From: an uncultured Pirellula sp.
Lineage (GTDB): Bacteria > Planctomycetota > Planctomycetia > Pirellulales > Pirellulaceae
Assembly (NCBI GenBank): GCA_903892365.1
Contig: CAITIF010000188.1
Location: forward strand, 1-6,001
Length of the DNA: 6,001 nucleotides
Direction of reading: 5' to 3'
Below, piece by piece: positions 1 to 6,001 of this stretch. A program made the position numbers and the translations under genes. Below the pieces are notes generated by a model. That model was not told the origin of the DNA. It ran no database searches and worked only from the letters and a program-made list of their open reading frames with translations. Numbering within the stretch: position 1 is the stretch's first letter; every line of letters begins with the position of its first letter.

Positions 1-3000
1 CAACAGCCCTAACTCGCCGATTTGATAGACATGCTCGCCGTGTACTTCTATGTTGTAGACGGGTTTCGCGACTGTCGTGATGCTCAGGCCTAAAACGATG
101 GCAAGGCCATCGAAGCCTTGTAAAGTCTCGCCTTCGGTTAGCTCACCCAGCGGGACCCATTCTTGTCGAGCGACCGACCAAATCGGGTGGATCGGAGTGC
201 CTGTGATTGTTTCGATGGACCCGTCGGGGCCTTGGATATCCACGCTGGCGACCAGGTGCACCTCGCGTGTGATGAATCGCGCGGTGACCACCGAACCTTC
301 TCCGTCGGCAATCTCTGGACAATCGTCGATCGAGGTGACCGTGGCTGAACCCTTGACTTGCAGCTCCTCAATGTTGATCGGCAACAACTTGCCCGCCTCA
401 ATACCAACCGATCGGATCCAGGCTCTTGGACGAATCAGCTCGGCATCCACGATGCCGCCATCGCTGCGTTCGACGGTGATCGACAACTTGGCCCAAGTCG
501 CTTGGTCAGGCTCGGGCTGCGGGTCCACTTCGTAACGATTGGGATTCTTGGTTGGCACTCGGGCTCCGAGAGGAACCTGCTCGATTGGGATTTGCCTTGC
601 AGGCTTGAGCGATGAGGCGTGAGACTTGAGGTTCAAACTTCGAACTTCTAACTTCTCACTTCCAAACCCCTCATCCCGCGGCCCCTTCTCCCCTGAGTAC
701 AGGGGCGAAGGGGAGAAAGAATATTCGTTATTCGAGATCCAATCGGTTTCGGACCAAAGTGTGGATTCTCGCGAGGCGGAATAAGGAAGTTCGGATACAG
801 TGACCTTGGTCCCCGCCACAAAGCAACCACCGTGAACCAGCTTGGTGAATGTACTAGCGCAATCACCCAAGTCATCGAACTTGTTGTACGCCTTCCAAAG
901 TGCTGTCCCGGGCTTTGCAATCGCGCTTGGACCGGGCATGAAGTTTCCTGCCATGTCACCTGCAAAATACGCCCAGGTGTTTTTGTCGACATAGTCCATG
1001 CCGTGAAGCTCGCGCATCTTGGCAGAGATTCCAAACGTAACATTGTCCCCAAACCCTGACAGCACATTCACCCCTTGGTCGAATGCATCTCCCTTGCTGC
1101 CTGCAAACATCTCAAGGCCCCACTCGGACCAAGATTTTGTTCGTGGGGCTGGTATCACAACCCCAGCAGGCTGCGTGGAGGCGGTAGCAGGAGGGTTGGG
1201 ATCAGGGCTGCCATCCAAAAGATGCTCGTAACTGTTTCGGCCATCCCAATTCGGCGTTTGATAGGTTCCGTTCAATGTGCCACTGCTTGACTCCCCATCC
1301 TCTCCCATCGTGTTGAAACCAATCGACGATTGAATGGTCACGATCCCTGTCGCCAAATCCAGTGTGGAGTTTACCAGCGCGCCTAATGGTCCCGAATTAG
1401 AATGATAGGTGCCTGAAACCATGACTCGGCTATCGCCCGAATTCGTCGTGGTTGGTTCTCCAGATCCGTCTAGGGTTGTGTTGGCTGCAATACTATAACG
1501 AGCGGATCGGCTATTGTTCGTGGACTGTTGATGGCCTGGAATTCCTGGTCGCCCCTCATTCCTCGACTGCTTGACATATTGTTCGGTCGTGTTGTAACTG
1601 AAGGATTCATTGGCCTTGCCGGAAGAGGTATTGGAGCCCCCAACGCCGTCTGGTTCTGAAGAATCCGGAGTGGCGGTAATCTCACCGCCAGCTCCCGAGT
1701 TAAAGGTCCAGGCTTCGTTAGCGGTGTACTTCGTAAAACTGAACGCTGGCGAGCCATCCAACGCTTTCCGTAATGGATCTGGATCGTATGCAAACAGGCT
1801 TGTCATGCTGTTGTACTTTTCGCTTTCGAAGCGAGCCATACTTTGCTTGTTCTTCAATTCGTTGGGTGCCGTAGCCTCTGCGTTTGGCCCCGAGGCGTTC
1901 GATGCTCCCACTTGGATCGAAGCGGAATTGATCGTGGCATTGGAAGACTGGTTTTCTGCAGCCCATGTCGATCGCGAAAGAGCTGTTTGAACTTCCCCAG
2001 CGCCGCCCACTCCTAGAAATTCAACATTCGCGTTTCCGCTGCTGACGGCTCCGTTGATGGATGAACCTGATTTGTCAGGCAAAGCAGTTAGCTTTCCGTC
2101 CTCGGTTGCACCAATCGCGACTCCGTTGTTGCCGAGCACGCCGATAGCCGCTGAACCGTTAACGTTTCGTCCCGATACCATGCTCGCATAGAAAGTTCCT
2201 GTTGCATCTGAATCTTGAATTCGTAGCGAGATCATTCCGTTATCGGAACCTTGATCGGCCCAAGCATCCGCCATCTGAGCTCGAATGTTGCCAGTGATGC
2301 CAGAGAATCGTCCATCAGAACGAACCTTGCCTCGCATGGATATACCTGACGAGGATGATGTATTGCCCATGGACTGCGAAGCCGTGGCACTGGCGGACGA
2401 GTGCCCAATGCCGCTTTCGGGCAAAGGCATCGGTGGTGTCGAAGGGGAACCGGGGTCAAAACAAGTCAAACACCCACCACCATTGACCGACCCGGAACCT
2501 TCTCCCCAAGTGTAGGAAGCAGGGTCCATGAATACACCATCTGTGGGCACCGACGAAGGAAGGTTGCCCGAGGCCGATGTTCTGCTAGCCGAGAACGACA
2601 GGCCAATGTTGAAATTGGCCGATTGGCTAGCATCGTAGGTGAAATCCGTTTCAATCGCCGTTCCCGTGGGTGAACTGGAAACAGGCACCAAGGATGGAGT
2701 TCCCGAAGCGCTGATCGAACTGGTCAGTACCAGCGAGAACGAAATCCCAGCCGACGACGTGGAATTCGAAGTGTAGTTTCGAAGCTGCGATGGACTTGTT
2801 ACGGTAGCATCCAACGGCACGTTGTGTGAGCCGGGGGTGATGCCCATCGACGTGGAAGCGGTAAATGAAAACGCAGTGCTATCGGATGTGCTAACGCTCA
2901 TGCTCCAAGCGACACCCGCTTCGGGTAGCGAAGTTATTCCGCGAGAAGCACTAAAAACCAATACAATGGAAACCGATCGTGAAGCATTCATGACGGCCGA

Positions 3001-4041
3001 AGCAGAAGCATGAGGCGTGTGCGTGGGCAGGTCGTTAGGTTGCGATGCAGTCACGACAGGGGGCAACTGACTCGAAAACGTATCGCTCGAACTGTAATTG
3101 AACGAAAAGATGATCACTTCGGTCATGCTCCAGTGCTGAGCATCAATCCATGTGTACGTCACGCTATGAAACGACGACACTCCTTGAGTTTGAAGATCGG
3201 CGTTTGCAGGGGTGGTATTTGCGTTGAATCCACCCGAGTAGGTAAGGACATTGATGGGCGCGGTGCTGGGCGAGAATTGGTCGATGGAAACTTGATTGGT
3301 AACCAGAATGCTTGTCGGCACTGTATTCGCAGGGATCTTGAAAGGGCTTGGGATTGCCGTCTCCCCTTCTGCGGTAAGGCCAAGTGAATTCTCAAATGCA
3401 GCGACCTTGTTGAACTCATTTTCCAGTTCGCCATTCGAATCCGCCAAGGTCGACTGGACTGTTGTTAAGGCACTATCCGAAAAGTTCAATAGGCTTTGCT
3501 GATCGTCGGAACTCAAAAAGGAATTGCCTGCACCCACCGCTTCCGCAATCGACTGATCCGCCAGCATCAATGGGTTTGCGGTTGCCAAAGCGATCTGTTG
3601 TTCGAGTGCATTGGGATCAACAGAACCGTCTGTTGAATCCACTTGCATTGCTTGATAGTCGGTGAAGTTCCGTTGAACATCGATGGAATCCGAAGTAATG
3701 CTTTGGAACGCGCCCAGGGTAGCGGCCATTTGGGGATTGGTTAGCGGTCCGTTACCCTGAGAATGAAGGTTCTTTTCAAAGTCCTTCCATGCAAGGCCCG
3801 CTGCGGTGTTGAAGTCGAATTGCTGGGAGGCAGTGGCGTGCTCGGAATATTGACTAAGAAGCTTAGAAAGCTTGGGATCGGAATGGATGTCAGGATTGAT
3901 GGTGGATGCGATATTTTTGGTTTCTGCTTTGAAGCTGTTCAGCGATTCGCGATGTTCTTGAACAGGTGCATCGGTTTCGACGTACTCTGGTGAGAACTGA
4001 TTTTCCAGCAGCTCAATCTGCAAATCCGAGGCCATCAACAT
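1..4041 (-). CDS. Giant Hint-domain, polymorphic-toxin-like exported protein (3' end beyond left edge)
   Basis: The minus frame is stop-free from 4233 to base 1; 4041 is its first ATG, giving 1347 codons here. Residues 1-235 are mostly helical and polar. Residues 236 to about 960 are Ser/Thr/Gly/Asn-rich and beta-like. Residues 967-1072 are helical and carry GFGDNVTFG (996-1004), as in pre-toxin segments. A Hint (intein-like autoprocessing) domain starts at Cys1073 (CFVAGTKV), continues with GTPIHPIW (Thr1282, His1285) and ends with VYNIEVHGEHVYQIG (from 1328; His1337). Known Hint domains cleave or rearrange the chain through this Cys and the TxxH block; a toxin or effector domain usually follows, here off-window. 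The protein is probably exported. ATG 4041 cuts through a LEPR-like N-terminal motif and has no good ribosome site, so the original start is probably ATG 4156, separated by a frame-shifting heptamer repeat. Hint assignment is firm; toxin role is inferred. Confidence 0.88.
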   Translation of the reverse strand, partial: MLMASDLQIELLENQFSPEYVETDAPVQEHRESLNSFKAETKNIASTINPDIHSDPKLSKLLSQYSEHATASQQFDFNTAAGLAWKDFEKNLHSQGNGPLTNPQMAATLGAFQSITSDSIDVQRNFTDYQAMQVDSTDGSVDPNALEQQIALATANPLMLADQSIAEAVGAGNSFLSSDDQQSLLNFSDSALTTVQSTLADSNGELENEFNKVAAFENSLGLTAEGETAIPSPFKIPANTVPTSILVTNQVSIDQFSPSTAPINVLTYSGGFNANTTPANADLQTQGVSSFHSVTYTWIDAQHWSMTEVIIFSFNYSSSDTFSSQLPPVVTASQPNDLPTHTPHASASAVMNASRSVSIVLVFSASRGITSLPEAGVAWSMSVSTSDSTAFSFTASTSMGITPGSHNVPLDATVTSPSQLRNYTSNSTSSAGISFSLVLTSSISASGTPSLVPVSSSPTGTAIETDFTYDASQSANFNIGLSFSASRTSASGNLPSSVPTDGVFMDPASYTWGEGSGSVNGGGCLTCFDPGSPSTPPMPLPESGIGHSSASATASQSMGNTSSSSGISMRGKVRSDGRFSGITGNIRAQMADAWADQGSDNGMISLRIQDSDATGTFYASMVSGRNVNGSAAIGVLGNNGVAIGATEDGKLTALPDKSGSSINGAVSSGNANVEFLGVGGAGEVQTALSRSTWAAENQSSNATINSASIQVGASNASGPNAEATAPNELKNKQSMARFESEKYNSMTSLFAYDPDPLRKALDGSPAFSFTKYTANEAWTFNSGAGGEITATPDSSEPDGVGGSNTSSGKANESFSYNTTEQYVKQSRNEGRPGIPGHQQSTNNSRSARYSIAANTTLDGSGEPTTTNSGDSRVMVSGTYHSNSGPLGALVNSTLDLATGIVTIQSSIGFNTMGEDGESSSGTLNGTYQTPNWDGRNSYEHLLDGSPDPNPPATASTQPAGVVIPAPRTKSWSEWGLEMFAGSKGDAFDQGVNVLSGFGDNVTFGISAKMRELHGMDYVDKNTWAYFAGDMAGNFMPGPSAIAKPGTALWKAYNKFDDLGDCASTFTKLVHGGCFVAGTKVTVSELPYSASRESTLWSETDWISNNEYSFSPSPLYSGEKGPRDEGFGSEKLEVRSLNLKSHASSLKPARQIPIEQVPLGARVPTKNPNRYEVDPQPEPDQATWAKLSITVERSDGGIVDAELIRPRAWIRSVGIEAGKLLPINIEELQVKGSATVTSIDDCPEIADGEGSVVTARFITREVHLVASVDIQGPDGSIETITGTPIHPIWSVARQEWVPLGELTEGETLQGFDGLAIVLGLSITTVAKPVYNIEVHGEHVYQIGELGLL
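603..718. repeat. Intergenic-type repeat (degenerate heptamers plus GC-rich hairpin) inside the Hint coding region
   Basis: Two repeat signatures sit side by side. At 636-663 there are four degenerate heptamers (AACTTCG, AACTTCT twice, CACTTCC). At 682-713 a hairpin has 13-base arms (CCCCTTCTCCCCT and AGGGGCGAAGGGG, one mismatch) around a six-base loop. Such material is normally seen between genes. Here it is read in frame as about residues 1109-1147 of the giant protein, between CFVAGTKV and PIEQVPLGARV (1152-1162), a part of Hint domains that tolerates inserts. The outer limits are approximate and no target-site duplication was identified. Confidence 0.65.
2550..2990 (-). repeat. Ser/Thr-rich stalk with imperfect internal protein repeats
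   Basis: Within residues about 352-497 of the giant protein, four related stretches recur: NASRSVSIVLVFSASR (352-367), STAFSFTAS (388-396), NSTSSAGISFSL (426-437) and DASQSANFNIGLSFSASR (470-487). Each pairs a polar Ser-rich start with an alternating hydrophobic strand ending in F-S/T-A-S or similar, often followed by a Gly/Pro turn. Spacing of the FxAS cores varies from about 30 to 47 residues or more, so these are diverged repeats, plausibly strands of an extended beta fold. No named domain is recognised. Confidence 0.4.
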
Positions 4042-4068
4042 TCGCTTGTCTAAGGTCTCAAGCAGCAG
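4021..4068 (-). other. LEPR/LEDR-like N-terminal motif of planctomycete exported proteins
   Basis: Reading the giant frame upstream of its first ATG gives LLLETLDKRMLMASDL, preceded by RLFRT. The pattern (basic residues, then LxLExLxxRxLLAxDL) resembles the short N-terminal segment common in large planctomycete cell-surface or exported proteins, which I recall as LEPRRLLA or LEDRLLLA. The motif straddles ATG 4041, so a start there would remove its first half. This argues that native translation begins upstream. Similarity is judged by eye. Confidence 0.6.
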
Positions 4069-4156
4069 CGTTCGAAAAAGCCGGTTCTTGGTTCTTGGTT
4101 CTTGGTTCTTGGTTCTTGGTTCTTGGTTCTTGGTTCTTGGTACGAAGTGCGGGCAT
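4058..4156 (-). other. Out-of-phase 5' start of the giant gene (32-residue leader peptide as sequenced)
   Basis: ATG at 4156-4154 is preceded by GGGAG with six bases between, the best initiation site for the giant gene. As sequenced it encodes MPALR, then three RTKNQEP-type heptapeptides, then AFSNAAA and a TGA at 4060-4058. It overlaps the giant open frame in another phase. From 4154 to the in-frame codon at 4039 is 115 bases, one more than a multiple of three, so removal of one 7-base unit (or addition of two) would join this start to the giant frame. I read it as the true N-terminus in an out-of-frame state rather than a separate gene. A longer version from a TTG at 4306 exists but has no supporting ribosome site that I can see. 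Confidence 0.7.
4083..4141 (-). repeat. Heptanucleotide tandem repeat (AAGAACC)8 plus partial copy
   Basis: On the plus strand GGTTCTT is repeated eight times without error (4083-4138), followed by GGT. On the coding (minus) strand the unit is AAGAACC. Because 7 is one more than a multiple of three, all three phases encode cyclic permutations of the same stop-free heptapeptide (RTKNQEP), so the repeat can be translated in any phase and its copy number alone sets the downstream frame. It lies within the first codons of the giant gene. Perfect identity between copies suggests recent expansion or ongoing slippage. Similar heptamers occur between genes in planctomycetes and cyanobacteria, so it may be a spacer-type repeat caught at a gene start. 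Confidence 0.95.
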
Positions 4157-4584
4157 AAGATTCTCCCAGGCTGATGTGAAAAGGATGCTCGATCGGCTTC
4201 GATGTTGAGTATTGCACAACGTGCGCACAGAATTCAAGTGCGCCCTGGACGTATTTTCCAAATATTTCTCAGAGTGGACTTTGATGGGCGGCGGGGACAA
4301 ATGCAAAATGCCAGGGCAAGGAATTATCCCGCATGCAAAAAGGTGTCACGCCGAATGGGAATACAAAAAGGAAACGCATTGAGCTCGGTTACATCGCATT
4401 TGAGGCCATTTCATGTCAACCTCAGTTAAATCCTTTTAGGCAATGCTGTTCCGTCGATTAAGTACCATTCGAATTAGAATCGATTTCCTGCTTTCGGCTT
4501 ACCTTTTACCTACTTGCTGAATTGCCATGCTTGGTTCAGACTATTGGGCCTCCATGTTCCCAATTCCAGTAAGTGATTTAACTG
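4157..4584. other. Divergent intergenic region
   Basis: About 430 bases separate the start of the giant minus-strand gene from the plus-strand cysteine-cluster gene, so both promoters should lie here. I see no tRNA, structured RNA or convincing protein gene; open frames are short and lack family features. Possible sites are GTGCGCAC at 4221-4228 (a perfect palindrome, with GTGCGC again at 4239-4244) and the palindrome ATTCGAAT at 4467-4474 flanked by TCGATT and AATCGA. I cannot assign a promoter with confidence, since planctomycete promoters match the standard consensus poorly. Confidence 0.6.
4163..4167 (-). promoter_or_regulatory. Shine-Dalgarno site for ATG 4156
   Basis: The minus strand reads GGGAG, six bases (AATCTT), then ATG at 4156. 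This is near-ideal spacing, and it decides in favour of 4156 as the original start of the giant gene. The in-frame ATGs at 4041 and 4035 lack a comparable purine-rich site at proper distance. Confidence 0.7.
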
Positions 4585-5067
4585 ATGAGCACCTCGACCC
4601 TTTCCCAGCCTATACAGCTCTTGCCTGCAAAAACGATCGACGGCAAAAAGCCGACTCGGGAGCAGGTTCCCAAGGGGGAAGTTCTTTGTTCTTACTGCAC
4701 GGCAAAATGCTGTCGTTATTTTGCCCTTCCCATCGATGCCCCCACGTCGAAGCAAGATCTCGATTTTATTCGTTGGTATTTGCTTCACGATCGCGCGACG
4801 GTTTTCATTGAAGATGGTACTTGGTACCTGTTGGTGCACACCGACTGCAAGCATTTGCAAGCCGATCACCGGTGTGGCATTTACCATACTCGGCCGCAGA
4901 TCTGCCGCGATTACTCGACGGACAACTGCGAATTCGACGAAGATGCCGTCTATGAAATGTACTTCGAAACATCGGAGCAAGTTGCGGAATATATGGAAGC
5001 ACGATTCCAATCAACGGATTTGCGTTCCATTCGAAGCGAAGAACCTGCCTTGCTTCCGATACTCTAG
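4585..5067 (+). CDS. YkgJ-family cysteine-cluster protein (putative Zn/Fe-binding)
   Basis: The 160-residue product carries the CxxCxxCC-type signature: Cys35, Cys38, Cys42 and Cys43 (CSYCTAKCCRYF), then Cys88, Cys97 in HRCGIYHTRPQICRDY, Cys107 and Cys115. This is the pattern of the YkgJ/UPF0153 family, thought to chelate zinc or iron, whose function is unestablished. It has no signal peptide or membrane segment, so it is likely cytoplasmic. The start is the first possible ATG after an in-frame stop at 4579-4581; no clear Shine-Dalgarno is visible. The C-terminal 40 residues are acidic. hisS begins 17 bases after its stop, so the two are probably co-transcribed, although no functional link to histidyl-tRNA synthesis is shown by the sequence. 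Confidence 0.9.
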   Translation: MSTSTLSQPIQLLPAKTIDGKKPTREQVPKGEVLCSYCTAKCCRYFALPIDAPTSKQDLDFIRWYLLHDRATVFIEDGTWYLLVHTDCKHLQADHRCGIYHTRPQICRDYSTDNCEFDEDAVYEMYFETSEQVAEYMEARFQSTDLRSIRSEEPALLPIL

Positions 5068-5084
5068 GAAAACGATTCTCTCTG

Positions 5085-6001
5085 ATGACTTTGATTGAAC
5101 CGAGAACGCTGAAGGGCTTTCGAGACTTTTTGCCTGCCGCGATGATTCCTCGCGAAAGGCTGATGGAGGTCGCGCGAACCGTTTATCGCCGCTACGGCTT
5201 TGTGCCGATCGATACCCCAGCCCTGGAATTGCTGGAAGTGCTTACCGGCAAAGGATCGGACGAGACGGACCGGCAAATGTATCACTTCATCGACAACGGT
5301 GGTCGAGCCGTCGGAATGCGATTTGACTTGACCGTCCCATTGGCTCGATTCGCTGCCCAGCACATCGCCACCTTGGGCACGCCGTTCAAACGCTATCACA
5401 TCGCACCCGTATGGCGTGGCGAAACCCCGCAAGCTGGCCGATTCCGCGAATTCGTCCAGTGCGATTTTGATACGATCGGAACGACGGGCGTTGTATCGGA
5501 TATCGAAACGGCGCTGGTCATTCACGAACTGATGCATGAGGTCGGAGTCTCTCGTTTTCAAATTCGCATCAACAATCGACAAGTCTTATCGGGCTTCCTG
5601 GAGAAACTGGAACTTCAAGGTTCAAGCACCGCCGTCCTACGAGCGTTGGACAAGCTGGACAAGGTCGGCGTGGAGCAAGTTTCGAAGGAACTGGCTCAAG
5701 CGGGACTTTCAGAACAACAAACGCAACAAGTCATTACCCTGTCGAAGATCCAAGGCAGCACAAGCCAGGTCCTTTCCCAGCTGGATGAGCTGCTGCAAGG
5801 GTCGGAGCAAGGCCAAGCAGGGATCGAACGTCTTCGTACCATCTGTGGTGCGATGAAGGCTGCTGGGGTGGCAGATGAATTCTATCGGCTGGATGTATCG
5901 ATCGCTCGCGGACTGGATTACTACACCGGTGTTGTTTTTGAAACAACGCTTGGGGACCTGCCAAGCATCGGTAGCGTATGCAGCGGCGGGCGTTATGACA
6001 A
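5085..6001 (+). CDS. hisS: Histidyl-tRNA synthetase (3' end beyond right edge)
   Basis: This is the cytoplasmic class II aminoacyl-tRNA synthetase that charges tRNA-His with histidine using ATP. The 305 codons present begin MTLIEPRTLKGFRDFLP, the usual HisRS N-terminus, and include YGFVPIDTPALE (motif 1 area, 37-48), MRFDLTVPLARF (78-89), motif 2 with WRGETPQAGRFREF (110-123) followed by QCDFD, and the histidine-binding RGLDYYTG (275-282). The sequence stops within SGGRYD (300-305). Motif 3 and the anticodon-binding domain, expected from a family length of about 420-460 residues, lie off the edge. The RGLDYYTG and motif 2 residues argue for a true synthetase rather than the HisZ paralogue. 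The start is supported by conserved alignment from the first residues; AGGA at 5066-5069 is rather distant for a ribosome site. Confidence 0.96.
   Translation, partial: MTLIEPRTLKGFRDFLPAAMIPRERLMEVARTVYRRYGFVPIDTPALELLEVLTGKGSDETDRQMYHFIDNGGRAVGMRFDLTVPLARFAAQHIATLGTPFKRYHIAPVWRGETPQAGRFREFVQCDFDTIGTTGVVSDIETALVIHELMHEVGVSRFQIRINNRQVLSGFLEKLELQGSSTAVLRALDKLDKVGVEQVSKELAQAGLSEQQTQQVITLSKIQGSTSQVLSQLDELLQGSEQGQAGIERLRTICGAMKAAGVADEFYRLDVSIARGLDYYTGVVFETTLGDLPSIGSVCSGGRYD

Noticed and set aside
77..615. Plus-strand open frames of 60-150 codons
   Set aside because: They are antisense to the continuous minus frame, which carries recognisable Hint motifs; their own translations show no family features.
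682..713. GC-rich hairpin as a rho-independent terminator
   Set aside because: It lies inside a continuous coding frame between conserved Hint blocks and has no T-run on either side; it fits a repeat element better.
1470..3665. Many short open frames on both strands
   Set aside because: All are shadows of the stop-free minus frame, which has a coherent Ser/Thr-rich composition and an intact C-terminal domain.
4083..4141. CRISPR array
   Set aside because: The units are seven bases long and contiguous, with no spacers; this is a simple tandem repeat.
3966..4208. Plus-strand ORF with SWFLVLG repeats
   Set aside because: It is only the reverse reading of the heptamer repeat and the antisense of the giant gene; it looks hydrophobic purely because of the repeat.
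4058..4306. 82-codon minus-strand gene starting at TTG 4306
   Set aside because: Its upstream part shows no family features or ribosome site; the well-placed ATG 4156 inside it is a better start, and its 3' part is simply the repeat out of phase.
4527..5098. Overlapping plus-strand frames across the cysteine-cluster gene
   Set aside because: The 4585-5067 frame has the full CxxCxxCC signature; the others do not.
4510..5582. Minus-strand frames of 166 and 172 codons
   Set aside because: They lie antisense to the cysteine-cluster gene and hisS, both clearly recognised on the plus strand.

Overview
The window looks like chromosomal DNA of a Planctomycetota bacterium, most likely a Pirellula/Rhodopirellula-type lineage. 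This is inferred from three things: a giant Ser/Thr-rich Hint-domain protein, an N-terminal LLLETLDKRMLMAS segment resembling the LEPR/LEDR-type motif at the start of many planctomycete exported proteins, and simple heptanucleotide repeats and GC-rich palindromes of the kind scattered between genes in these genomes. No database search was possible.

Left two thirds (1 to about 4156, minus strand): one giant gene fills this stretch. Its frame is open without a stop from 4233 down to base 1 and runs off the left edge. I translated it by hand. It has a helical N-terminal part, a long Ser/Thr/Gly/Asn-rich beta-type stalk, a short helical GFGDNVTFG segment typical of pre-toxin regions, and then an intein-like Hint domain (GGCFVAGTKV, GTPIHPIW, VYNIEVHGEHVYQIG). 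This is the layout of polymorphic-toxin-like exported proteins. The variable C-terminal domain that would define its activity lies beyond the left edge.

The 5' end of this gene is the most interesting part of the window. Eight copies of the heptamer AAGAACC (minus strand) sit between a well-placed ATG with a good Shine-Dalgarno (ATG at 4156, GGGAG six bases upstream) and the LEPR-like motif. With eight copies the ATG is out of frame with the giant gene and yields only a 32-residue peptide. Losing one copy (or gaining two) would fuse them exactly. This predicts a phase-variable switch, currently OFF or restricted to internal initiation at 4041, or alternatively a repeat-count error in the assembly. 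A second repeat element (degenerate heptamers plus a hairpin) is read through in frame inside the Hint domain.

Middle (4157-4584): a divergent intergenic region of about 430 bp with no gene or RNA that I recognise.

Right third (4585-6001, plus strand): a probable two-gene operon, a YkgJ-family cysteine-cluster protein followed 17 bp later by hisS (histidyl-tRNA synthetase), which is cut by the right edge after 305 codons.
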